From contig NZ_LIGE01000025.1 in the NCBI RefSeq assembly GCF_001297015.1, forward strand, positions 1 to 64,000: 64,000 nt of DNA. Reading direction: 5' to 3'. Position numbers and translations under genes: made by a program. The notes under the pieces were generated by a model. That model saw nothing but the letters and a program-made list of their open reading frames with translations, was not told the DNA's origin and did not search any database. Shown here piece after piece: positions 9,061 through 16,896 of the stretch (within the stretch, counting starts at the first letter, position 1; each line of letters starts with the position of its first letter). The DNA comes from Pseudomonas sp. RIT-PI-r (GTDB taxonomy: Bacteria > Pseudomonadota > Gammaproteobacteria > Pseudomonadales > Pseudomonadaceae).

Positions 9061-9987
9061 TCAGGCTTTGTCAGTCAGGTTTTTGCCGATCATCCGCACC
9101 AGAATGATCGCGGCGATGTTGGCGATGACCACGGCAATCAGACCGCCCGCCGAGGCCATGCCGACGTCGAACTGCACCAGCGCCTGGTTGTAGATCAGGT
9201 AGGCGAGGTTGGTCGAGGCGTAGCCGGGGCCACCGTTGGTGGTGGTGAAAATCTCGGCGAACACCGACAGCAGGAAGATCGTTTCGATCATCACCACCAC
9301 GGCAATCGGCCGTGCCAGATGCGGCAGGGTCAGGTGCCAGAAGATCGCGATCGGCCCGGCACCGTCGAGGCGCGCCGCTTCTTTCTGTTCCTGGTCGAGG
9401 GACTGCATCGCTGTCATCAGAATCAGGATCGCGAAGGGCAGCCACTGCCACGAGACAATGATGATGATCGACAGCAGCGGGTAGTGGGCGAGCCAGTCCA
9501 CCGGTTGCGCGCCGAACAACTTCCAGATGTAGGCGAGGATCCCGGAGACCGGATGGAAAATCAGGTTCTTCCAGATCAGCGCACCGACCGTGGGCATGAT
9601 GAAGAACGGCGAGATCAGCATGACCCGCACGATGCCGCGCCCGAGAAATTCGCTGGCTTCAAGCAATGCACTGATCAACACGCCGAGGACCACGCTGATC
9701 AGCAGTACGCTGCCGACCAGTAACAATGTGTTGGTGGCGCCGGGCAGAAAACCCGAGTCGGTCAGAAAGTAGCTGAAGTTTTCCAGCCCGACGAATTCGT
9801 TTTCCCCGGGATACAGCAGGTTGTAGCGGATCAGCGAAAAGTAGATGGTCATGCCCAGCGGCACGATCATCCACAGCAGCAACAGGGCCACCGAAGGGCT
9901 GACCAGAAACCAGCCGGGGTTGCGTACGCGGACCTTGCGCGCAGGTTGCGACAGGTCGAGGTGGGCTTTGGCAGTTGAAGTATTCAT
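9061..9987 (-). CDS. mtlF: Polyol ABC transporter permease
   Basis: 308 residues from ATG at 9987 (MNTSTAKAHLDLS); an in-frame GTG at 9996 is possible and neither has a strong ribosome site. MalF-type permease with about six membrane segments and an EAA loop reading EAARLDGAGPIAIFWHLTLP. Partners MtlG to form the transmembrane pore for polyols delivered by MtlE. A REPIN between mtlE and mtlF separates it from the binding-protein gene. Confidence 0.92.
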   Translation of the reverse strand: MNTSTAKAHLDLSQPARKVRVRNPGWFLVSPSVALLLLWMIVPLGMTIYFSLIRYNLLYPGENEFVGLENFSYFLTDSGFLPGATNTLLLVGSVLLISVVLGVLISALLEASEFLGRGIVRVMLISPFFIMPTVGALIWKNLIFHPVSGILAYIWKLFGAQPVDWLAHYPLLSIIIIVSWQWLPFAILILMTAMQSLDQEQKEAARLDGAGPIAIFWHLTLPHLARPIAVVVMIETIFLLSVFAEIFTTTNGGPGYASTNLAYLIYNQALVQFDVGMASAGGLIAVVIANIAAIILVRMIGKNLTDKA

Positions 9988-10028
9988 GGTGATCACAACC
10001 GAGTCATACAGACCTATGGAGATCTAAT

Positions 10029-10117
10029 GGAGGAGTGAGCCTGCTCGCGATGGCGGTGTGTCAGTCACCGTCTGTTTCAGATTGAAAACCGCCATCGCGA
10101 GCAGGCTCACTCCTACA
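10029..10117. repeat. REPIN between mtlE and mtlF
   Basis: Inverted pair of the GCGAGCAGGCTCACTCC REP (10,029-10,055 and 10,090-10,117), so the mtlE transcript ends in a stable stem. In binding-protein operons such a position commonly protects the upstream message and so raises the binding protein relative to the permeases; that role is inference here. Confidence 0.87.
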
Positions 10118-10141
10118 AAAGGCAGGAGCGAGCTTTGCGGG

Positions 10142-11452
10142 TTACTTGGGATACCCGGCGCGCTTCATCTCGCGTTCAGTGGATTGCTGAGCGGCGGCGA
10201 GGGCTTGATCCACCGTGGTCTGGCCGATCAGCGCTGCCGAAAACAGCTTGCCGACCTGGGTGCCCACGGCCTGGAATTCAGGAATGGTCACCAGTTGAAT
10301 GCCAATGTACGGCACCGGTTTGAGCGTCGGTTTGCCCGGATCGGCAGCCTTCAGCGATTCCAGCGTGACCTTGGCGAACGGTGCTGCGCTCATGTAGGCG
10401 TCGCTGTAGGTTGAGGCGCGGGTGCCCGGTGGTACGTTGGCGATACCGTCAGTCTTCGCCACCAGCTCGCCGTACTCTTTGGAGGTCGCCCAGGCGCTGA
10501 ACTCTTTGGCGGCATCCTTGGCTTTGGAGCTGGTCGGAATCGCCAGCGCCCACGAGTACAGCCATGCCGAACCTTTGTCGGTGACCTGATGCGGGGCGAA
10601 GGTGAAGCCGACGTGATCAGCAACCTTGCTCTGGGTCTTGTCGGTGACGAACGAACCGGCGACGCTGGCATCGACCCACATCGCGCATTTGCCGCTGTTG
10701 AACAAGGCGAGGTTTTCGTTGAAACCGTTGCTCGAAGCACCCGGCGGGCCAGATTTCTTCATGGTGTCGACGTAGAAGTTCAGTGCGTTCTTCCACTCGG
10801 GGCCATTGAATTCCGGCTGCCATTTTTCATCGAACCAGCGCGCGCCGTAGGCGTTGGCGACCGTGGTGATCAGCGCCATGTTTTCGCCCCAGCCGGCCTT
10901 GCCGCGCAGGCAGATGCCGTACTGTTCTTTATCCTTTTTCGTAAGCTTTTCGGCGAAACCGGCAATCTGTTCCCAGGTCGGACGCTCGGGCATGGTCAGG
11001 CCCGCATCCTTGAACAGGTCGGTGCGGTAATAGGTGATCGAGCTTTCCGCGTAGAACGGCAGGGCATACAGCGAGCCCTTGACCGAAAGGCCTTCGCGCA
11101 CCGATGGGAACACATCGTCGAGGGCATAACTGGCCGGCAGATCCTTCATTGGTTCGAGCCAGCCTTTGGCGCCCCACAGTGCCGCTTCGTACATGCCGAT
11201 GGTCAACACGTCGAACTGCCCGCCCTGGGTGGCGATGTCGGTGGTCAGGCGTTGGCGCAGAACGTTTTCTTCCAGTACCACCCAATTGAGCTTGATGTCC
11301 GGATGCTCGGTCTCGAAAGTTTTCGAGAGCTTTTGCATGCGGATCATGTCGCTGTTGTTGACGGTGGCAATGGTCAGAGTCTGGGCGCCAAGGCTGACGC
11401 TGCTGAGGGTCATGCAGGTGAGGGCAAGCAGAGCTTTTGCAGTGGGTTGCAT
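10142..11452 (-). CDS. mtlE: Periplasmic polyol-binding protein
   Basis: 436 residues. GGAG lies just upstream of ATG 11,452. Signal peptide MQPTAKALLALTCMTLSSVSLGA, then the mature chain beginning QTLTIATVNNSDMIRMQKLS, an extracellular solute-binding family 1 protein. It delivers mannitol, sorbitol or arabitol to MtlFGK. First gene of the operon and the one directly downstream of the proposed MtlR sites. Confidence 0.94.
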   Translation of the reverse strand: MQPTAKALLALTCMTLSSVSLGAQTLTIATVNNSDMIRMQKLSKTFETEHPDIKLNWVVLEENVLRQRLTTDIATQGGQFDVLTIGMYEAALWGAKGWLEPMKDLPASYALDDVFPSVREGLSVKGSLYALPFYAESSITYYRTDLFKDAGLTMPERPTWEQIAGFAEKLTKKDKEQYGICLRGKAGWGENMALITTVANAYGARWFDEKWQPEFNGPEWKNALNFYVDTMKKSGPPGASSNGFNENLALFNSGKCAMWVDASVAGSFVTDKTQSKVADHVGFTFAPHQVTDKGSAWLYSWALAIPTSSKAKDAAKEFSAWATSKEYGELVAKTDGIANVPPGTRASTYSDAYMSAAPFAKVTLESLKAADPGKPTLKPVPYIGIQLVTIPEFQAVGTQVGKLFSAALIGQTTVDQALAAAQQSTEREMKRAGYPK

Positions 11453-11603
11453 CGTGCACTCCTTTTCTGCGCCCGGTGGGTAGCAGAAGGACAGTTATTG
11501 TTTTTGTGTCTTCCGACGACAGGAAGAATGTGCACTGATTACAGCCTTCAATCACAGGGCTGACAAATCATCCCTAGCACTTTTATCGATACTTTTTTGC
11601 ACT
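11453..11603 (-). promoter_or_regulatory. mtl operon control region with phased AGTGC motifs
   Basis: Read on the minus strand, AGTGC occurs at 11,599-11,603, 11,577-11,581 and 11,532-11,536. The spacings are 22 and 45 bases, close to two and four helical turns, as expected for direct half-sites of an AraC/XylS activator such as MtlR. An AACAATAA at 11,495-11,502, between these and mtlE, fits the AANAANAA pattern bound by Hfq/Crc for catabolite repression. Both assignments are inference from pattern and position. Confidence 0.45.
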
Positions 11604-11687
11604 GGTGTTTGGCAGGGTAAACGCAGGGAAGGGGTTTTCAGCGGTCAGACGCTATCGAATGCGTACAGGTTTCTGATGCCGACGCAG

Positions 11688-11786
11688 CCCCCTGTAGAAG
11701 TGAGCCTGCTCGCGATAGCGGTGTGAGAGTTTGCAGATATGTTGGCTGACACTCCGCTATCGCGAGCAGGCTCACTTCTACAGGGG
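11688..11786. repeat. REPIN between mtlR and mtlE
   Basis: Inverted pair with extended complementary ends: CCCCTGTAGAAGTGAGCC at 11,688 and its inverse ending CACTTCTACAGGGG at 11,786. Same family as at 1955 and 10,029, but with GAAG in place of GGAG in both arms, so the two arms have changed together. Confidence 0.87.
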
Positions 11787-11795
11787 ACCGGGTTG

Positions 11796-12701
11796 TCAGG
11801 TGTGGTTTTGTTCGGTCAGTCGCTGCACTGCGAGCCGACGGTAATGCGATGGCGTCATGCCTTTGAGCTGCAGGAAGCGCCGGTTGAAATTGGAAATGTT
11901 GTTGAAGCCCGATTCGAAACACACCTCGGTCACCGGTTTGTCGCCATCGGCCAGCAGCTCGCAGGATTTACTGATACGCAGGCGATTGACGAACTCGATG
12001 AAGTTGCGCCCCGTCGCCTGCTTGAATACGCGGCTGAAATAAGTCGGCGTCATTGCGAGATGTTCAGCGACTTCCTCCAGTGCTATATCGCGGGCGTAAT
12101 GGCTGAATATGTAATCGACCGCGCGGTTGGTCCGGTCGATGTTGTGCTCGTCGGCGAGTTGCGCAGTGGTTGCGCCGGACAAAAGCTGAAAGTCATCGCT
12201 GGCTGCGAGCAGCTCCATCAGGATGAAAAAATGCCCCAGCCGGGTGATGCCTGTGGAGTCGGCAATACGCTGCATCAGCGTCATCGCCTGGCGAATGGTG
12301 CGTTTGCAGCGAAACTCGATACCGTATTGCGCGCGCTCGAGCAATGGCGCCAGGGATTTCAGCTCGGCGAACACCTGATGGCCACTCTCGAACAGCTCGT
12401 CGGTGAAATTGACCAGCATGTCGCGTTTCTCGACGACTTCATCTTCGGCGACCTGGCTGATCCAGTTGTGCGGCAGATTGGGGCCGGTAAGAAACAGCGT
12501 TTCCGGGTAGAAGTTGCCTATGTAGTCGCCGATGAACACTTTGCCCGAGCTCGCCACGATCAGATGCAACTCGTATTCCTTATGGAAATGCCAGCGCACC
12601 AGCGGGCATGGGAAGCCGTGCTGGCGGTAGATGATGGACAACCCGTTATGGTCATCCATCAACTCGTAAGAGGGATCGGTTACGCGGGCTGTTCGGCTCA
12701 T
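11796..12701 (-). CDS. mtlR: AraC-family activator of the mannitol operon
   Basis: 301 residues. The N-terminal half is cupin-like (LVRWHFHKEYELHLIVASSGKV). The C-terminal 100 residues carry two helix-turn-helix motifs: DIALEEVAEHLAMTPTYFSR and VTEVCFESGFNNISNFNRRF, ending MTPSHYRR. Position and similarity point to MtlR, the polyol-responsive activator of mtlEFGKDYZ in P. fluorescens. Same strand as the operon, about 340 bp upstream, with a REPIN between, so it is probably transcribed separately. Confidence 0.9.
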   Translation of the reverse strand: MSRTARVTDPSYELMDDHNGLSIIYRQHGFPCPLVRWHFHKEYELHLIVASSGKVFIGDYIGNFYPETLFLTGPNLPHNWISQVAEDEVVEKRDMLVNFTDELFESGHQVFAELKSLAPLLERAQYGIEFRCKRTIRQAMTLMQRIADSTGITRLGHFFILMELLAASDDFQLLSGATTAQLADEHNIDRTNRAVDYIFSHYARDIALEEVAEHLAMTPTYFSRVFKQATGRNFIEFVNRLRISKSCELLADGDKPVTEVCFESGFNNISNFNRRFLQLKGMTPSHYRRLAVQRLTEQNHT

Positions 12702-12744
12702 GTCAGGACGCTTTTATTGTTATCGCCTGGCGATCATGCCCCTT

Positions 12745-13623
12745 TCAGCCCGATTGATACAACGTGCGTCCGTAAACTGCTTTCATGCTGTTGGCGACCC
12801 AGCAGTTGCGGACAATCTCGGATTCATCGAAAAAGTCGGTGCTGATGATGCTGCAACGGGTGACCCAGCCGCGGCTTGAGTGAAACCAGTCATTGAGTTG
12901 TTTCTTGATGTCGCTCGGCCCGCCTAGTAACGAGTAGCAGGTGGCTGGCAGTGACCAGATGAATGTTTCATGGGGCGTACCCTCAAGAGACTTTTCGATA
13001 TGAAGGCCGAGTGCCGTCGTGTCGGTAAAAACTTTCTTGTTCCACTTGTGCGGGATCTGCGGCCAGAAATAGTTTCTGTCCTGCTCGGGTGAGTAGGGCG
13101 CTGCCATGACGATGCGGCGCTTGCTACTGCTGCGTTTGAGTTCACCTATCGTAGTAATTGAATCCATATGGGGAATCAGTCGTGAACCGAGGCGATTGAG
13201 CATAAAGTCACTCAGGCGCTGCCGATCAAAAGACTTGTTGCCATCACCCAGTTGATGAAAGTCCAGAACAATGAATTCGTCGGGATTACGATCGAGGAAA
13301 GCCGCAACCGCCTCGACCAACTCATCGAGCACGCGGTGTGACTGAAAACCGTTGTGGTGAAAGTAATACAGCGGGCGCTGCGGCCCGGCAGTGCACCCGA
13401 GGCGAATATCGAATGCGCGGGCGCCGTTGTCCAGTTGCCAGGCGAATGAATCGTTCTGGCACGTCGTCCAGTGACCGAGCACGACCTCGTAGTTGGGCGC
13501 TTTTTTATCCATGCCGCTGTTGTGGGTGCCGGGCCAGACGATATCGGTCAGCTTGAGCTGATCGATATCCAGTACTTGGCTCATCCAGGTCTGCTTGTCG
13601 AGTGTTGCGGTGGCGCTGCTCAT
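12745..13623 (-). CDS. PLC-like phosphodiesterase (PI-PLC X-domain type), copy 1
   Basis: 292 residues, start supported by AAGGAG before ATG 13,623. Shows the phosphodiesterase TIM-barrel landmarks: WPGTHNSGMD (first catalytic His), GARAFDIRLG (Asp/Arg), YYFHHNGF (second His) and FIVLDFHQLGDG. The family cleaves phosphatidylinositol or similar phosphodiesters. No signal peptide is visible, so how it would reach a lipid substrate is unclear. It is a tandem paralogue of the next upstream gene. Possible roles are phospholipase, toxin or immune-evasion factor; none can be fixed from sequence. Confidence 0.78.
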   Translation of the reverse strand: MSSATATLDKQTWMSQVLDIDQLKLTDIVWPGTHNSGMDKKAPNYEVVLGHWTTCQNDSFAWQLDNGARAFDIRLGCTAGPQRPLYYFHHNGFQSHRVLDELVEAVAAFLDRNPDEFIVLDFHQLGDGNKSFDRQRLSDFMLNRLGSRLIPHMDSITTIGELKRSSSKRRIVMAAPYSPEQDRNYFWPQIPHKWNKKVFTDTTALGLHIEKSLEGTPHETFIWSLPATCYSLLGGPSDIKKQLNDWFHSSRGWVTRCSIISTDFFDESEIVRNCWVANSMKAVYGRTLYQSG

Positions 13624-13817
13624 CGTGACAACTCCTTGTCGTCATACATCGCCCCATCCTTGGGCGATTGTTGAAATATCCGATGCCGAGGGTGACATCG
13701 TCCAGTTTCACCGATTGTCGGGAAAGCTCGAATACAGCATACAAACACCGAAGAACATTACCAGTCGCGGAAATATCCGCTAAAAAATAGCCAATGAATG
13801 GCACTCGACAGTATCAG

Positions 13818-14684
13818 TTACCCGCGTCGCGCTTTACTCAGATTCGTGCTGATGCAGAACGCAACCAGTCGGGTTTCTTCGAAGAAATCGACGTTGACGA
13901 CATTGCAGTTCTGGAGCCAGTCACTATTGGCGGGGTCAAACCAGCGATCCAGTTCGGTATGAATGTCGACCGGGCCACCCAGCGCCGCATAACTGGTCGC
14001 TGACAGCGACCATGGTGCGTATCGAAAAGGCGGAGAGGACATTGTTGTGGCGATGAATTTTTGCAGGTCGCTGGCACTCGGAGTTTGCGTTCCGATCCAT
14101 TGATGGTGGAGCTTCGGGTTAAAGTATTTATGGTCAAGTTCATGATGCTGTGGCGCATGAATCAGGATTCGCTGCGTGCGGCTTATGCTTTTCAGTTGTT
14201 GCAGATTCAGGCCGCTATTGCTGGCAGGGATGATCCTGTTACCCAGCAGTTTAATCAGCATGTGGTTGAACCATGCAAAGTCAAAGGGCCGGTCGCCATC
14301 TTTCATTTCATGAAAGTCGAGGACAATGAATTCGTCGGGATACTCTGAGAGAAAGCGCTCTATGTCGGTTATCAGGTGAACAAGCGAGCGTGAAGACAGA
14401 AAGCCGTTATGCTGGAAACGAAATTTGTTAAGTTCCATGCCGCTGTTCTGGTAAGTGAGCCGTAAATCCAGGGCTCTGGCGCCATTGAGCAGTTGGTCAT
14501 AAAAGGACTTGTGCTGGCAAGCCACCCAGTGTGCGCCCGGGATCAGGGCGTATGAGGCCTTCCAGTCGCAACCGGCGTTGTGAGTGCCAGGCAAGCTCAA
14601 CTTATAGAGCGGTAAAACATCAATGGCGGTATTGGCACTCATCCAGTTAGTGAATGCGTAGTTGCTGGTTGTTGCGCTGTTCAT
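13818..14684 (-). CDS. PLC-like phosphodiesterase (PI-PLC X-domain type), copy 2
   Basis: 288 residues from ATG 14,684, preceded by AGGGA; an extension to 14,738 has no such site. Same landmarks as copy 1 in the same order: LPGTHNAGCDWK, GARALDLRL, FRFQHNGFLSSRSLVH and FIVLDFHEMKDGDRPFDF. Both catalytic His positions are kept. The C-terminal segments also align (SATSYAALGGPVDIHTELDRWF here, LPATCYSLLGGPSDIKKQL in copy 1), so the pair arose by duplication. 194 bp of non-coding sequence separates them. No signal peptide seen. Confidence 0.78.
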   Translation of the reverse strand: MNSATTSNYAFTNWMSANTAIDVLPLYKLSLPGTHNAGCDWKASYALIPGAHWVACQHKSFYDQLLNGARALDLRLTYQNSGMELNKFRFQHNGFLSSRSLVHLITDIERFLSEYPDEFIVLDFHEMKDGDRPFDFAWFNHMLIKLLGNRIIPASNSGLNLQQLKSISRTQRILIHAPQHHELDHKYFNPKLHHQWIGTQTPSASDLQKFIATTMSSPPFRYAPWSLSATSYAALGGPVDIHTELDRWFDPANSDWLQNCNVVNVDFFEETRLVAFCISTNLSKARRG

Positions 14685-14821
14685 GATGGCGTCCCTGTAG
14701 TAATAATTAATCAAGTGACTTGCTTGCTGTCTGGGCAAGTCACTTGTTTTTAATTTAATTCGAGGGCTTTGATCAATGAATTAGTTGATGCTGGATATAT
14801 GTATTGTTAAGTGTCTTGCTG

Positions 14822-16126
14822 TCAGTTGTTATCTGCTTGATGGCGGTTTTTAGCTTCAATCCATTGCGCCATGTATTGAGTGCTTTTGTGATGGTGGTGG
14901 CGCAACATGCTGCCGGTGAAGTTTGACTTTCTTGACTGTGCCATGTTTCGCAAACAGTCCTTCAACTTGTCGATGAGTAACGGGCCATGTACCGACTTCC
15001 GATAACGCTCGTTCAACATCGACTGACCTGCCAGGCGGGCTGCTTCCCAGCGCTGTTCGTCGCGGTAAAGTTGCACGGCATGGTTGGCGAAATCCTCTGC
15101 GGTGCAGGTGATTGCGCCGGGCCACGGCATGCTGCCGTGCATGGCTTCCGCACCGATCGGTGTGGTCACGGACGGTGTTGCGCACAGCATGGCATCGACA
15201 ATCTTGCCCTTGATGCCGGCACCAAACCGCAGTGGCGCCAGGCACACCCGCGCAGCTGACATGACTTGCAAGGCATCTTCGGCCCAGTTCATCACGTGGA
15301 AACCTTGCGCCGCATTGTGCAGGGCCGTGGCCTTGGGCGGGGTGTAGGCGCCATAGATGTGCAACTGCGCTTGCGGCAGTTGCGCGCGGATCAACGGCCA
15401 GATCGTGGTTTTCATCCAGAGCACCGCATCCCAATTGGGCGCGTGACGGAAATTGCCGATGCTGAGGAAGTGCGCGCGCTCGGCGAAAGTGCGCGGTTCG
15501 GCTGTCGGCAAGTCGATCATCAGTGGACACCAGTGCAGCAGCGCGACCGGCAGGCCAAATTCCTCGACCAGCAATTGGATCTCGACTTGCGAAATCATCA
15601 GGTTGAGGTCGCAACGATACAGCGCGCCGATTTCCCGCTTGGCCAGGTCGCTGTCGGCCATCAACTCGAACTCTTCGCGCAACGCCGGTACGAACAACGA
15701 GGTGAAATCCTGATTGTCGGGATCTTCCCTCAAGCGCTCCTTGAGGCGCTGCTGCCTTGCGTGTCGCAGGCTTTGCAGGTCGGAGGTTTCCAGCACGCGC
15801 AGGGCTTGCGGGCAGTGTTTCTCGACCCGCCAGCCGAACTGTTCTTCCATCATGAATTGATCGAACAGCACGATGTCTGGCGCTAATTGGCTGAGGAAAG
15901 CATCGAAGCTGCTGTTGTTGAGTTGGATCGGTACTTCACGAATGCCCAAAGCACTCAGGTCAGCCTTGTGTTCACCGGGGCCTGCCGGGCTGCTGAAGGT
16001 GATTTCCCAGCCTTGCTCAAGGAACGTTTCGAGAATTTGCATGACATGCCCACTGGCTGCCGAAGAGCGTGGTTCGGGCCAGACGTAGCCGATGACCAGG
16101 ACTTTGGTGGCGGGGGATGTGTTCAT
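14822..16126 (-). CDS. Family 4-type glycosyltransferase
   Basis: 434 residues from ATG 16,126 with AAGGA upstream. N-terminal Rossmann-like domain (VLVIGYVWPEPRSSAASGHV) and C-terminal GT-B domain: FLSIGNFRHAPNWDAVLWM, then LHIYGAYTPPKA, then APLRFGAGIKGKIVDAMLCA and PIGAEAM, the donor-nucleotide binding part of GT4 enzymes. A His-rich MLRHHHHKSTQYMAQW tail ends the protein. It presumably transfers a sugar to a glycan or protein, acceptor unknown. No polysaccharide cluster is nearby. Confidence 0.8.
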   Translation of the reverse strand: MNTSPATKVLVIGYVWPEPRSSAASGHVMQILETFLEQGWEITFSSPAGPGEHKADLSALGIREVPIQLNNSSFDAFLSQLAPDIVLFDQFMMEEQFGWRVEKHCPQALRVLETSDLQSLRHARQQRLKERLREDPDNQDFTSLFVPALREEFELMADSDLAKREIGALYRCDLNLMISQVEIQLLVEEFGLPVALLHWCPLMIDLPTAEPRTFAERAHFLSIGNFRHAPNWDAVLWMKTTIWPLIRAQLPQAQLHIYGAYTPPKATALHNAAQGFHVMNWAEDALQVMSAARVCLAPLRFGAGIKGKIVDAMLCATPSVTTPIGAEAMHGSMPWPGAITCTAEDFANHAVQLYRDEQRWEAARLAGQSMLNERYRKSVHGPLLIDKLKDCLRNMAQSRKSNFTGSMLRHHHHKSTQYMAQWIEAKNRHQADNN

Positions 16127-16269
16127 GAGCAGATGTTCCTTGAAAACGGGCAGGGCAAAACGGGCGCGCAATTAGACCACAAGCCGAAGATCGATCAGTC
16201 GATCCGGACTCGCTCAATGGGTAATGACCTGGAGCAGTTGCTGCCGCGAAGCGGATGTTTTGGCAAAGA

Positions 16270-16632
16270 TCAGTGAGGCAAAATGCCGTTCACCTTGTCG
16301 CGCAGTTGATCGATGGAAAACGGTTTGCCAATGACGTGCATGTCCGCAGGTACATCAATGGTTTCGGCATAGCCGCTGGCGAACAGGATGGGCAGGGCTG
16401 GGTGCAGCGTTCGCGCCTTGGTGGCCAGTTCACGGCCATCCATGCCGGGCAGGCCGACATCGGTCATCATCAGGTGGATTTTTTCTCCCTGATTGCGCAA
16501 CCATTCCAATGCCTGCTCGCTACCATCAGCCTCCAGCACCTTGAACTCCAGCTCCTCAAGCACATCGACGATGAGCATGCGCACGATGTCGTCGTCTTCT
16601 ACGACAAGGATGGTGAACGGCGGGGTGGACAT
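16270..16632 (-). CDS. Single-domain response regulator
   Basis: 120 residues from ATG 16,632 (MSTPPFTILVVEDDD). A bare receiver: acidic pocket VVEDDDIV, phospho-acceptor Asp in LMMTDVGLPGMDGREL, conserved Lys in HVIGKPFSIDQL. No output domain, so it probably acts by protein contact or phosphotransfer. It is divergent from the large hybrid kinase at 16,897 and may be part of the same circuit. Confidence 0.88.
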   Translation of the reverse strand: MSTPPFTILVVEDDDIVRMLIVDVLEELEFKVLEADGSEQALEWLRNQGEKIHLMMTDVGLPGMDGRELATKARTLHPALPILFASGYAETIDVPADMHVIGKPFSIDQLRDKVNGILPH

Positions 16633-16896
16633 ATTGAAGGCTCTCAAGAAATTAACGCTGGGTTTCGGCCGGTCGAATGTGCCGGGCTCTTGCATGAGTA
16701 AGTAGCGCATGGCCACAAGTTCCCGAACTGACACAAAAAAGCTTAGCTGCAGTTGAGGCGGGCAAGGATAACTGTTGGCACATACCGGCGTGCAGGGGAA
16801 AGTGGGAAAATCCTGCTAAATCTGTAGGAAAAATGGATCCATGCTGCCATTTTGGGGCAAACTCCCTGCTTTTCACCCGATCGACAAGGCTGCCCC

